Below are positions 35,623 to 43,164 of a DNA stretch of 64,000 nucleotides, piece by piece; the stretch's first letter is position 1, and every line of letters starts with the position of its first letter. This DNA is from Arthrobacter_H sp030452125 (lineage in GTDB: Bacteria > Actinomycetota > Actinomycetes > Actinomycetales > Micrococcaceae). The notes beneath the pieces were generated by a model that was not told the DNA's origin, ran no database searches, and worked only from the letters and a program-made list of their open reading frames with translations. The DNA lies in the NCBI GenBank assembly GCA_052379645.1, contig JBQSYU010000016.1; one strand, given 5' to 3'. Position numbers and translations under genes: made by a program.

Positions 35623-37427
35623 GCGGCACCCGAGGCGTCGAGAACGAAGACCAGATCCTGCTCGGCCGCGAGGACCGGGCCCGGGTCAGGTCCCGGTCCT
35701 GGGCCCTGCTCAAACAACTGGCGGCCACGCAGAAACCCCTCCTGAGCCTCACCGTGGTGCTGGTGATCGTCTCCAACCTGGCGCGGGCCTCCTTCCCGCT
35801 GATCGTCGCATGGTCCATCTCCTGGGCCCTGCCCCGGCTGATGGACGGGGACACCGCCCCCTTCGCCCTCACGGGTGGGCTCTACATCGTGGCCGGACTG
35901 CTCGCGGGGATCCTGCTGGGCTGGTACAACCTCTGCACGGCCAAGGTCAGCCAGGCCATGCTGCTGACCTTGCGGATGCGGGTCTTCCGGCACACCCAAC
36001 TGCTCAGCCTGGAGTTCCACGAGAAGTACACCTCCGGACGAATCATCTCCCGGCAGACCTCGGATCTGGAGACGCTGCGCGAACTCCTGGATCAGGGCAT
36101 CTCGGAACTGGCCTCCGGCATCGTGTTCATCACCTTCACCGCCGTGAGCATCTTCCTGCTGGACTGGCGCTCGGGGCTGGTCATCCTCTGCGCGCTCATC
36201 CCCATCTCGGTGATCTTCCGGTGGTACCAGAAGCGTTCCGAACTGGTCTACCGCGAGTCCAGGGTCTTCTCCGCCCGGCTGATCACCTCCTTCGTGGAGA
36301 CGATGACCGGGATCCGTGCGGTCAAGGCCTTCCGGAGGGAACGCGAGAACAACGAGAGCTACCGCAAGGTCGCCCACGACTACCGTGACAACTCCATCCG
36401 TTCCATCAACCTCTTCGGTGTCCTGCAACCGTCCCTGGTCCTCATCGGGAACCTGACGGTGGCCGCCCTGCTGCTCTTCGGCGGCTTCCGGGTCCTGGAG
36501 GGGACCCTGGACGTCGGGACGCTCATCGGCCTGCTGCTGGCCGGCAAACGGGTCTTCCAGCCCGTGGACCAGATCGCCATGTTCTACAACTCCCTGCAGG
36601 CCGCCACGGCGGCCCTGGAAAAGGTGTCGGGGCTGCTCGAGGAGGAACCCACGGTCGTGGAACCGGTGGAGCCCGAGCCGATGGAGGAGCCCACCGGGCA
36701 TATCGAATTCCGGCAGGCGGTCTTCGGCTACGGGGACGGGCCGGTGATCATGGAACGATTCGACCTGGACATCCCCGCCGGCCAGACCGTGGCCGTCGTG
36801 GGCCAGACCGGCGCCGGGAAATCGACGTTGGCAAAGCTCATCGCCAGGTTCTACGACCTCTCCGACGGGTCGTTGTCCCTGGACGGGGTCGAGCTGAGCC
36901 GGTTGGCCAATGAGGACCTGCGCCGGGCCGTGGTCATGGTGACCCAGGAGGCGTTCCTGTTCTCGGGAACCGTGGCCGAGAACATCGCCCTGGGCAAACC
37001 AGGGGCCTCCGTCGATGAGATCGTCCTGGCGGCCCGGGCCGTGGGGGCCGACGAGTTCATCAAGTCCCTGCCCGACGGCTACGACACCGATGTCAATAAG
37101 CGCGGAGGTCGGGTCTCCGCGGGCCAACGCCAGTTGATCTCCTTCGCCCGCGCCTTCCTGGCCGACCCTGCGGTGCTCATCCTGGACGAGGCCACCTCCT
37201 CCCTGGACATCCCCAGCGAACGGCTGGTCCAGCGCGGCCTCCAGACGCTGCTGGGCCAACGGACGGCCCTGATCATCGCCCACCGGCTGTCCACCGTGGA
37301 GATCGCCGACCGGGTCCTGGTGGTCCATGACGGACGGATCGTCGAAGACGGCACTCCCGACGAACTGGTGCGGGCCGGCGGACGCTTCGCGGCCCTGCAT
37401 GACGCGTGGCAGGACAGCCTGAACTAG
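35619..37427 (+). CDS. ABC exporter half-transporter, catalytic-site subunit
   Basis: The 602-residue partner has six membrane helices ('LLSLTVVLVIVSNLARASFPLIV', 'GLYIVAGLLAGILLGWYNL', 'LASGIVFITFTAVSIFLLDW', 'LVILCALIPISVIFRW') and an ATPase domain with Walker A 'AVVGQTGAGKSTLAKLI', Walker B 'VLILDEATSSLD' (catalytic Glu present) and H-loop 'IIAHRLSTV'. Its signature motif is 'VSAGQRQL', not LSGGQ. This is the mirror image of the first subunit's defect, as in TM287/288-type heterodimers with one active and one degenerate ATP site. ATG 35619 overlaps the upstream stop. It is followed by a bidirectional terminator. Confidence 0.92.
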   Translation: MSGTRGVENEDQILLGREDRARVRSRSWALLKQLAATQKPLLSLTVVLVIVSNLARASFPLIVAWSISWALPRLMDGDTAPFALTGGLYIVAGLLAGILLGWYNLCTAKVSQAMLLTLRMRVFRHTQLLSLEFHEKYTSGRIISRQTSDLETLRELLDQGISELASGIVFITFTAVSIFLLDWRSGLVILCALIPISVIFRWYQKRSELVYRESRVFSARLITSFVETMTGIRAVKAFRRERENNESYRKVAHDYRDNSIRSINLFGVLQPSLVLIGNLTVAALLLFGGFRVLEGTLDVGTLIGLLLAGKRVFQPVDQIAMFYNSLQAATAALEKVSGLLEEEPTVVEPVEPEPMEEPTGHIEFRQAVFGYGDGPVIMERFDLDIPAGQTVAVVGQTGAGKSTLAKLIARFYDLSDGSLSLDGVELSRLANEDLRRAVVMVTQEAFLFSGTVAENIALGKPGASVDEIVLAARAVGADEFIKSLPDGYDTDVNKRGGRVSAGQRQLISFARAFLADPAVLILDEATSSLDIPSERLVQRGLQTLLGQRTALIIAHRLSTVEIADRVLVVHDGRIVEDGTPDELVRAGGRFAALHDAWQDSLN

Positions 37428-37443
37428 CGTCCGGCACGCACGA

Positions 37444-37477
37444 AAATGGTCCGGCCCCCGGAGGGACCGGACCATTT
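37444..37477. terminator. Bidirectional terminator between the ABC operon and the repeat-peptide gene
   Basis: Perfect 11-bp arms (AAATGGTCCGG 37444-37454; CCGGACCATTT 37467-37477) with a 12-nt loop, A-rich on the left side and T-rich on the right, between two convergent genes. It fits a rho-independent terminator working in both directions. Confidence 0.8.
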
Positions 37478-37524
37478 CCTTCTGACATCAATGCTCCTGC
37501 GGCGTTCCTTCCGGAACCCCGGGA

Positions 37525-37830
37525 TCAGGCGATGGCTGCGTGCGGCCAATCGCCGACGGCCACCGTCGAATGCGGCCAGTCGCCCACGTTGATCGTGGCG
37601 TGCGGCCAGTCGCCCACGGCAACTGCCGAGTGCGGCCAATCCCCGACATTGATCGTGGCGTGCGGCCAGTCACCGACGTTGATGGTGGCATGTGGCCAGT
37701 CGCCGACTGCTACAGAGGAATGCGGCCAGTCACCGACGTTGGGGGTGACGTGGGGCCAATCGCCGACGGCCAGAACCGAACCGGCCGCCAGGGCGGCCGT
37801 GGCCGCGAGCGCTGCAACAAGCTTTTTCAA
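37525..37830 (-). CDS. Secreted protein made of eight tandem decapeptides (VGDWPH repeats)
   Basis: A 101-residue protein. Residues 1-21 are a textbook signal peptide ('MKKLVAALAATAALAAGSVLA', cut expected after A21); everything after is eight back-to-back 10-residue units beginning VGDWPH. The last four residues are mostly ATIN, or STVA/SSVA/SAVA; the first unit ends VTPN and the last AAIA. No Cys, Lys or Arg occurs in the mature part. TTG is the start, with AAGGAGA 6 nt upstream. VGDWPH is invariant while its codons vary, so selection acts on the protein. I recognise no family. It could be a multi-copy signal-peptide precursor, a metal-binding or a structural repeat protein. The divergent neighbour is an XRE-TPR regulator. 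Confidence 0.8.
   Translation of the reverse strand: MKKLVAALAATAALAAGSVLAVGDWPHVTPNVGDWPHSSVAVGDWPHATINVGDWPHATINVGDWPHSAVAVGDWPHATINVGDWPHSTVAVGDWPHAAIA
37528..37767 (-). repeat. Eight tandem 30-bp repeats coding VGDWPHxxxx
   Basis: 240 bp of exact 30-bp period with no spacers. Within the VGDWPH part Val, Gly, Asp, Pro and His each use at least two codons among the copies, so the repeats are old or diversifying at silent positions. They are coding repeats, not a CRISPR array. Confidence 0.9.
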
Positions 37831-37955
37831 TGTCTTCTCCTTGTGTGGGTCGCCACGAATTCTTCGATATATACCTCAGTGAGTGGCGCATCACTTAACA
37901 TTCATTGTAAATTGGAGGGAACATGTTTCGTCAAGGTTTGCTACCAGACCTTTTC

Positions 37956-37974
37956 GAATAACACCGAGTTATTC
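37956..37974. promoter_or_regulatory. Candidate operator of the XRE-TPR gene (GAATAAC-N5-GTTATTC)
   Basis: A perfect 7-bp inverted repeat with 5-nt spacer ends 27 nt before the XRE-TPR start in the AT-rich spacer between this gene and the divergent repeat-peptide gene. Size and position fit a dimeric XRE-type repressor/activator site that could control one or both genes. Confidence 0.55.
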
Positions 37975-38001
37975 ACTTCCAGTTCGTTCTAAGGGGTTTC
38001 C

Positions 38002-39240
38002 ATGGGAATCAAATTCGGCGAAAAGCTCCGCCATGCTCGCCAGCAGATGAAATTGACCCAGGCCCAGCTCGGACACGGGAAATACTCCACGAGCTACATC
38101 TCCCTGCTGGAGACCGGAAGCCGCGAGCCGACCTCGGATATCATCACCGAGCTCTCCTCCCGGTTGAACCTGGACCGCGAACTCATGGATTCGTGGAACA
38201 CCCCGGTTTCGGCCGATGAAGCCGAGTTCGTCCTCCTGGAGCACCGTGCCCGCCAGTCCTTCACCGCCCGCGAATATTCCGATGCCGGGGAAACCGCTGC
38301 CGAAGCGGCCTCGGTGGCGCTGCGGCTGAAGAATTCAAGTGCGTGGTGGAACATGATGTTCCTGCGCGCCGAGTCTTTGCGTGACCAGGGCCGTCACGAT
38401 GAATACCGCACCACGGCCGAGGAGGTCCTGAACCACCCGCTGACGGACGAGTCCCTGGCGCTGAAGGTCCGGGCCGAAACGCTGGTGGCCAATGCCTATC
38501 TGGGATTGGGCAAGCTGCATATCGCCGTCGAACATGCGATCACCGCCGTGGAACTGGGCAAGAACCTGCCCGGTGATTCGCTGATCTACATCGGCGCCTT
38601 GTTCTCCCTCATCGCCTCGCTGGCCGAATCCGGACAGCTCGACGCCGCCTGGACCAGCTGCGAGGCCTTGGCGGATGCGGTGGCCGAGGGCGCCCCCAGC
38701 CAGACCGCCGGCAACGCCTACTGGGCCATCGGCAACGTGGCCTTCAAGCGCCAGGACATCGTCTCGGGGCTGAGCAACCATCAACTGGCCGCCCAACGCC
38801 TGCTGCCGGCCAGCGACATCGAACAGTGGGCCCGCTTCAACAAGGCCTCGGCGTCGATGCGGCTGACCGCCGGGGTGGTCGAACCCGAAACCCTGGAGTG
38901 CATCGAAAAGGCCGAACTGGCGATCAGCGTCATCGGGGGCAACCCGGCCGAGGCCCTGGAACTGCGCCTGATCCGGGCCCGCTGGCTGCACCTGAACGGC
39001 CAGCCCGAGCAGGCGCTCGAGGAACTGGCCCCCGTGGAGAAGGACCGCGAGATCCTCTCCCAGCACCTCCAGGGCGAAATCGACCTGCTCACGGCCCGCT
39101 GCATGGTCGGGATGGGCAACGGCACCGAGGCCATCGACCATCTCGCCCGGGCCCAGCAGGCCTTTGCGTTGGCCGGTTCCCCGGACCGCGCCTCGTTGGC
39201 GATCGAGCTGGCCACGGAGATCCGCGCTTCACGGCGTTAG
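38002..39240 (+). CDS. XRE-type HTH regulator with TPR-like C-terminal domain
   Basis: A 412-residue protein. Residues 5-60 form an XRE helix-turn-helix ('FGEKLRHARQQMKLTQAQLG', 'YSTSYISLLETGSREPTSDIITELSSRL'). The remaining 340 residues are all-helical with TPR-like pairs ('ARQSFTAREYSDAGETAAEAA', 'AYLGLGKLHIAVEHAITAVELG', 'TEAIDHLARAQQAFALAG'). This layout is that of peptide- or protein-sensing regulators such as the RRNPP group and of several actinobacterial regulators. ATG 38002 has AAGGGG 5 nt upstream. It diverges from the repeat-peptide gene over a 171-nt AT-rich spacer with an inverted repeat. That the peptide is its ligand is my inference, not shown. Confidence 0.85.
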   Translation: MGIKFGEKLRHARQQMKLTQAQLGHGKYSTSYISLLETGSREPTSDIITELSSRLNLDRELMDSWNTPVSADEAEFVLLEHRARQSFTAREYSDAGETAAEAASVALRLKNSSAWWNMMFLRAESLRDQGRHDEYRTTAEEVLNHPLTDESLALKVRAETLVANAYLGLGKLHIAVEHAITAVELGKNLPGDSLIYIGALFSLIASLAESGQLDAAWTSCEALADAVAEGAPSQTAGNAYWAIGNVAFKRQDIVSGLSNHQLAAQRLLPASDIEQWARFNKASASMRLTAGVVEPETLECIEKAELAISVIGGNPAEALELRLIRARWLHLNGQPEQALEELAPVEKDREILSQHLQGEIDLLTARCMVGMGNGTEAIDHLARAQQAFALAGSPDRASLAIELATEIRASRR

Positions 39241-39271
39241 GGACCCTCCGTGGCCGGCGGGGCCCGCCCGC

Positions 39272-40177
39272 TCAGGCCGTGAAGGTCTTCCCGGTCAGGC
39301 GTTCGTACGCCTCGATGTAGCGGGCCCGGGTCCGCTCGACGACCTGCTGCGGGAGCGGCGGTGGCGGGGTCGTGCCGGCACGGTCCCACCCGGAGTCATC
39401 GGAGACGAGCCAATCGCGGACGAACTGCTTGTCGAAGGATGGCTGGGCCCGCCCCGGGGCGTAGGTGCGGGCATCCCAGAAGCGCGAGGAATCGGGGGTC
39501 AGCACCTCGTCGCCCAGGGTGATGGTCCCGGTGGCCGGGTCCAGTCCGAATTCGACCTTGGTGTCGGCCAGGATGATGCCGCGCCCACGGGCGATCTCCT
39601 CCGCCCGGGTATAGATGCCCAGGGTCAGGTCGCGCAGTTGCCCGGCCACCTCGGCCCCGACCCGTTCCACGACGGCGTCGAAGGTGATGTTCTCGTCGTG
39701 CTCGCCGACCTCGGCCTTCGCCGAGGGGGTGAAGATCGCCGGTTCCAGTGCCGAGCCGTCCACCAGTCCCTCCGGCAGGGGAAGTGAGCACACGGTTTGG
39801 TGAGCCGTGTATTCGGCCAACCCCGACCCGGTCAGGTATCCGCGGGCGATGCATTCGACCGGGTACATCTGCAGTTTCCGACAGACCATGGCCCGTCCGG
39901 CGACGGCGTCGGGCACTTCGGTGGAGATGACGTGGTTGGCGAATCCGTCGAGCTGGTCGAACCACCACAGGGACAGCTGGGTGAGGACCTTGCCCTTATC
40001 GGGGATGGGGGTGTCCAGGACGAAGTCATAGGCGCTGATGCGGTCGCTGGCGACCACCAGGACGCGATCCGACTGCTCGGCGTCGATCCCCGCGGGGGTG
40101 TACAGATCGCGGACCTTCCCCGAATACAGGTGGTCCCATCCCGGTAGTTCCAGGGTCTCGGTGGTGAAGTCGGTCAT
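39272..40177 (-). CDS. purC: Phosphoribosylaminoimidazole-succinocarboxamide synthase (SAICAR synthetase)
   Basis: The 301-residue purine enzyme couples CAIR and aspartate using ATP. Hallmarks: 'HLYSGKVRDLYTPAG' at the N-terminus, 'VLVVASDRISAYDFVLDTPIPDKG', 'CIARGYLTGSGLAEY' and the 'ILADTKVEFGLD' motif with the metal-binding residues, then 'LGDEVLTPDSSRFWDA' and 'SFDKQFVRDWL'. ATG 40177 overlaps the purD stop (TGATG), so translation is coupled. A longer frame upstream is a shadow of purD. Confidence 0.97.
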   Translation of the reverse strand: MTDFTTETLELPGWDHLYSGKVRDLYTPAGIDAEQSDRVLVVASDRISAYDFVLDTPIPDKGKVLTQLSLWWFDQLDGFANHVISTEVPDAVAGRAMVCRKLQMYPVECIARGYLTGSGLAEYTAHQTVCSLPLPEGLVDGSALEPAIFTPSAKAEVGEHDENITFDAVVERVGAEVAGQLRDLTLGIYTRAEEIARGRGIILADTKVEFGLDPATGTITLGDEVLTPDSSRFWDARTYAPGRAQPSFDKQFVRDWLVSDDSGWDRAGTTPPPPLPQQVVERTRARYIEAYERLTGKTFTA

Positions 40178-41463
40178 CAGTGGCCTTCCGGTTCGACGAT
40201 GATTTTTCCTTGTTCCGCACGCAGGCCGATGTCGGTGCGATGCTGGCTGCCCGCGAGGCCGATCCGTGCGATTCCCGCATAGGCGCGTTCCCTGGCCGCT
40301 GCCAGGGAACGCCCCAGTCCGACCACCGCCAGGACCCGGCCCCCGGCGGAAACGGTGGTCCCGGCATCGTCCAGCGCCGTTCCCGCGTGCAGGACGCTGA
40401 CCCCCTCGAGGGCTGCCGCCTCGTCGAGCCCGGTGATGGCGTCCCCGGTCACCGGTGCCTCCGGGTAGCGGGCCGAGGCCACGACGACACCCACGGCCGT
40501 CTCCGGACGCCAGGTGAGCGGTTCGACGTCGTCCAGGGTGCCCTGGGCCGCCGCCAGCAGCAGCGAGCCCAACGGGGTCTTGAGCCGGGCGAGGACCGCT
40601 TGCGTCTCGGGATCGCCGAACCGCGCGTTGAACTCGATGACCCGGATGCCACGGCGGGTCAGCGCCAGCCCGCAATACAGGACCCCGGTGAACGGGGTCC
40701 CGCGGTCGGCCATCGCCTTGATGGTCGGTGCCGCCACCCGTTCGATGACGTCGTCAACGAACCCCTCGGGGAGCCATTCCAACGGGCTGTAGGCGCCCAT
40801 GCCCCCGGTGTTCGGGCCCTGGTCGTCGTCGAAGATGCGTTTGAAGTCCTGGGCCGGTGCCAGCGGAACGGCATGCCGGCCGTCGGACAGGACGAAGAGG
40901 GAGACCTCGGGCCCGTCCAGGAATTCCTCGATGACGACGCTGCCGCCGGCGGCGAAGCATTCGGTGGCATGGGCCAGGGCCTCGTCGCGGTCCCCGGTGA
41001 CCACGACCCCCTTGCCCGCGGCGAGCCCATCGTCCTTGACGACATAGGGTGCCCCGAAGGCATCGAGGGCGTCGGCCGCGGTGGCGGCATCGGTGGCGAC
41101 CCGGGCCATGGCGGTGGGGACGCCGGCGACGGCCATGATCTCCTTGGCGAAGGCCTTGGATGCCTCGAGCTGGGCTGCGGCCTTCGAGGGGCCGAAGATC
41201 GGGATGCCCGCGTCGGTCAGGGCATCGGCGACCCCTGCGGCCAGCGGGGCTTCCGGCCCGATGACCACCAGGGATGCTTCCAGCGTCCGCGCCAACGCAA
41301 GGACGGCCTCCGGATCCTGGGCATTGATGGCATGGACCGGCACGTCGCCGGCGATGCCCGCGTTGCCCGGTGCTGCATGGACCTCGGTGACGAATGGATC
41401 GTCGAGGAGGGAACGGATAATGGCGTGTTCGCGGCCGCCCGGGCCAATGACGAGTACCTTCAC
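40177..41463 (-). CDS. purD: Phosphoribosylamine-glycine ligase (GAR synthetase)
   Basis: The 428-residue ATP-grasp enzyme joins phosphoribosylamine to glycine. Seen are the N-terminal 'MKVLVIGPGGREHAIIRSL', the ATP-grasp segments 'PYVVKDDGLAAGKGVVVTGDRDEALAH', 'VVIEEFLDGPEVSLFVLSDG', 'NTGGMGAYSPLEWLPEG', 'IEFNARFGDPETQAVL' and the C-terminal domain. Length is normal. The start is GTG 41463, with TAGGCT 8 nt and AGGGG about 3 nt upstream. It is the first gene of the purD-purC operon and diverges from a methyltransferase gene. Confidence 0.97.
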   Translation of the reverse strand: MKVLVIGPGGREHAIIRSLLDDPFVTEVHAAPGNAGIAGDVPVHAINAQDPEAVLALARTLEASLVVIGPEAPLAAGVADALTDAGIPIFGPSKAAAQLEASKAFAKEIMAVAGVPTAMARVATDAATAADALDAFGAPYVVKDDGLAAGKGVVVTGDRDEALAHATECFAAGGSVVIEEFLDGPEVSLFVLSDGRHAVPLAPAQDFKRIFDDDQGPNTGGMGAYSPLEWLPEGFVDDVIERVAAPTIKAMADRGTPFTGVLYCGLALTRRGIRVIEFNARFGDPETQAVLARLKTPLGSLLLAAAQGTLDDVEPLTWRPETAVGVVVASARYPEAPVTGDAITGLDEAAALEGVSVLHAGTALDDAGTTVSAGGRVLAVVGLGRSLAAARERAYAGIARIGLAGSQHRTDIGLRAEQGKIIVEPEGH

Positions 41464-41471
41464 GATCCCCT

Positions 41472-41477
41472 AGCCTA
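41472..41477 (-). promoter_or_regulatory. Candidate -10 element (TAGGCT) for purD
   Basis: On the minus strand TAGGCT ends 8 nt before GTG 41463. The same hexamer appears on the plus strand 26 nt away for the divergent methyltransferase gene, so the two promoters lie back to back. Confidence 0.4.
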
Positions 41478-41503
41478 CCGGGGCGGATGGCCCCCGGCGT
41501 GAG

Positions 41504-41509
41504 TAGGCT
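41504..41509 (+). promoter_or_regulatory. Candidate -10 element (TAGGCT) of a leaderless transcript
   Basis: TAGGCT ends 7 nt before GTG 41517, and there is no ribosome-binding site in between. It supports 41517 over the in-frame ATG 41487 as start of the methyltransferase gene. Confidence 0.45.
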
Positions 41510-41516
41510 GGTCCCC

Positions 41517-42128
41517 GTGCGTAAAGAAACCCTGTGGGAAGCCCAGTGCAAGGAAAACCCGGGACATTCACGGTCCTATATCGAACGCTTCGAGTCCCTG
41601 CGGGCCGAAGGCGCCGACCTCGACGGTGAAGCCCGTCTGATCGATGCCATGCTCCCGCGGAGGAGCAGGATCCTGGACGCCGGATGCGGCCCGGGACGCG
41701 TGGGCGGGGAACTGGGCCGACGTGGCCACCAGGTCCTGGGCATGGACGCCGACCCCGTGCTGCTTGCGGCGGCGAAGACCGCGTTCCCGGAGCAGGGCTG
41801 GAGGGTCGGCGATCTCTCTGACTCCGGGCTGTCCGCGGAAGGGGCGGTATTCGACCTGGTGGTCTGCGCCGGCAACGTCATGGCCTTCCTGGCGCCGGGC
41901 ACCGCCCCGGAGGTGTTGCAGGGATTCCACTCGGTCCTGGCCCCCGGAGGCCGGGCCGTCATCGGGTTCGGCACCGATCGGGGCTACGCCCCGGAGGACT
42001 TCCTGGCCGACGCCCGGGCCGCCGGCTTCACGGTGGACGGGCTGTTCTCCAGCTGGGATCTGCGCCCCCACCCCGGGGACACGAATTTCCTGGTCGCCGT
42101 CCTGGGCCGCGCGTCCGCGGATGCCTGA
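41517..42128 (+). CDS. Class I SAM-dependent methyltransferase
   Basis: A 203-residue protein with the small-molecule methyltransferase fold: motif I 'RILDAGCGPGRVGGELGRRGHQVLGMDADPVLL', then 'FDLVVCAGNVMAFLAPGTAPEVLQGFHSVLAPGGRAVIGF' for motifs IV-VI. The N-terminal 'RKETLWEAQCKENPGHSRSYIERFESLRAEG' is a family feature of actinobacterial proteins beside purD and asparaginase. The substrate is unknown. The start is GTG 41517, right after a -10-like hexamer; the upstream in-frame ATG 41487 is less likely. It is followed by the asparaginase gene after 34 nt. Confidence 0.87.
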   Translation: MRKETLWEAQCKENPGHSRSYIERFESLRAEGADLDGEARLIDAMLPRRSRILDAGCGPGRVGGELGRRGHQVLGMDADPVLLAAAKTAFPEQGWRVGDLSDSGLSAEGAVFDLVVCAGNVMAFLAPGTAPEVLQGFHSVLAPGGRAVIGFGTDRGYAPEDFLADARAAGFTVDGLFSSWDLRPHPGDTNFLVAVLGRASADA

Positions 42129-42150
42129 GCCGGATCGGCGGGGCGGCGAA

Positions 42151-42156
42151 TACACT
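42151..42156 (+). promoter_or_regulatory. Candidate -10 element (TACACT) before the asparaginase gene
   Basis: TACACT ends 6 nt before ATG 42163. It fits TAnnnT and the leaderless spacing seen elsewhere in this window; GGGGG in the gap could alternatively be a weak ribosome-binding site. Confidence 0.45.
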
Positions 42157-42162
42157 GGGGGC

Positions 42163-43161
42163 ATGCCACAGACCCACTCCGACTTCGCCGACCTGGCTGT
42201 CATCGACCGCAGCGGCCTCGTCGAGTCGCGCCATGCCGGTACTGCCGTCGTCCTGGGGGCCGACGGGGCGGTCCTGCACGCGCTGGGCGATATCGACGCC
42301 CCGATGTACCCCCGTTCCTCGCTCAAACCCTTCCAGGCACTGGCCTCCATGCAATCCGGGGTCCCCTTGCGCGGCGCGGAGGTCGCCTTGGCCTGCGCCA
42401 GCCACGTCGGCAGCACCGAGCACCAGGAATTGGCGGCCTCGATGCTGTCCAAGGCGGGGCTGACGGACGACGATCTGCAATGCCCCGCGGCCTGGCCCCG
42501 GCATGAAGCCACCCGGATGGAGGCGATCCGTTCGGGCGGTTCCCCGTCCCGCCTGGCCTTCAATTGTTCGGGCAAGCATGCCGCCTTCCTCTGGGCCTGC
42601 ACCGAGAACGGGTGGGACACCGCCACGTATCTGGATCCGGATCATCCCCTGCAACGCCGGGTGGTCGAGGTCGTGGAGGACTACGCCGGGGAGAAGATCA
42701 CCCATCTGGCCGTCGACGGATGCGGGGCCCCGGTGCCCGCCATTTCGTTGCGGGGCCTGGCCTCCGCCACCGGACGGCTTTCCCGCTCCCCCGGCAACAA
42801 ATCCTCCGACGCCCGCGCCACCACGATCGCCACCGCCATGCTCGACTACCCCTGGGCCGTGCACGGGCACGGGGAGGAGAACACGGTGGTCATGGAGGAT
42901 CTGGGCGTCATCGCCAAGCTCGGTGCCGAAGGGGTGCTGATCCTGGGCACCTCCGATGGTGTCTCCTGCGCCCTGAAGATCCGTGATGGGAATGCGCGGG
43001 CCGCCACGCTGGTCGGTCTGACCCTGCTGGCCTCCGTCGACGCCGTCGAGATCGATGCGATGACCGCCGTCCTGGAAAAGATCAACAAACCCGTCCTGGG
43101 TGGTGGCCGACCGGTGGGGCGGATCCGTGTCGCCAAGCCGGTCCTGGATCTGTTGGACTAG
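42163..43161 (+). CDS. Asparaginase (asparaginase II family, Rhizobium type)
   Basis: The 332-residue protein matches the PF06089 asparaginase family (Rhizobium etli AnsA type), unrelated to the E. coli enzymes: 'YPRSSLKPFQALASMQSG' with the S-x-x-K pair, 'LACASHVGSTEHQELA', 'FNCSGKHAAFLWACTENGW', 'VDGCGAPVPAISLRGLA', 'IGTSDGVSCALKIRDGN' (as 'LGTSDGVS'). It should hydrolyse asparagine to aspartate and ammonia in the cytoplasm. ATG 42163 is the first codon after a -10-like hexamer; a frame open from 41644 is a shadow of the methyltransferase gene. The next gene starts 3 nt after its stop. Confidence 0.9.
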   Translation: MPQTHSDFADLAVIDRSGLVESRHAGTAVVLGADGAVLHALGDIDAPMYPRSSLKPFQALASMQSGVPLRGAEVALACASHVGSTEHQELAASMLSKAGLTDDDLQCPAAWPRHEATRMEAIRSGGSPSRLAFNCSGKHAAFLWACTENGWDTATYLDPDHPLQRRVVEVVEDYAGEKITHLAVDGCGAPVPAISLRGLASATGRLSRSPGNKSSDARATTIATAMLDYPWAVHGHGEENTVVMEDLGVIAKLGAEGVLILGTSDGVSCALKIRDGNARAATLVGLTLLASVDAVEIDAMTAVLEKINKPVLGGGRPVGRIRVAKPVLDLLD

Positions 43162-43164
43162 GAC

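Noticed and set aside
35541..37475. 644-codon minus-strand frame opposite the second ABC gene
   Set aside because: Antisense shadow; composition typical of reverse-read GC-rich coding sequence.
37528..37767. 30-bp tandem repeats considered as a CRISPR array
   Set aside because: No spacers, strict 30-bp period without gaps, and the frame encodes a conserved decapeptide behind a signal peptide.
40178..40675. N-terminal extension of purC in its open frame
   Set aside because: The extension is antisense-like Arg/Gly/Pro-rich sequence within purD; PurC starts naturally at ATG 40177.
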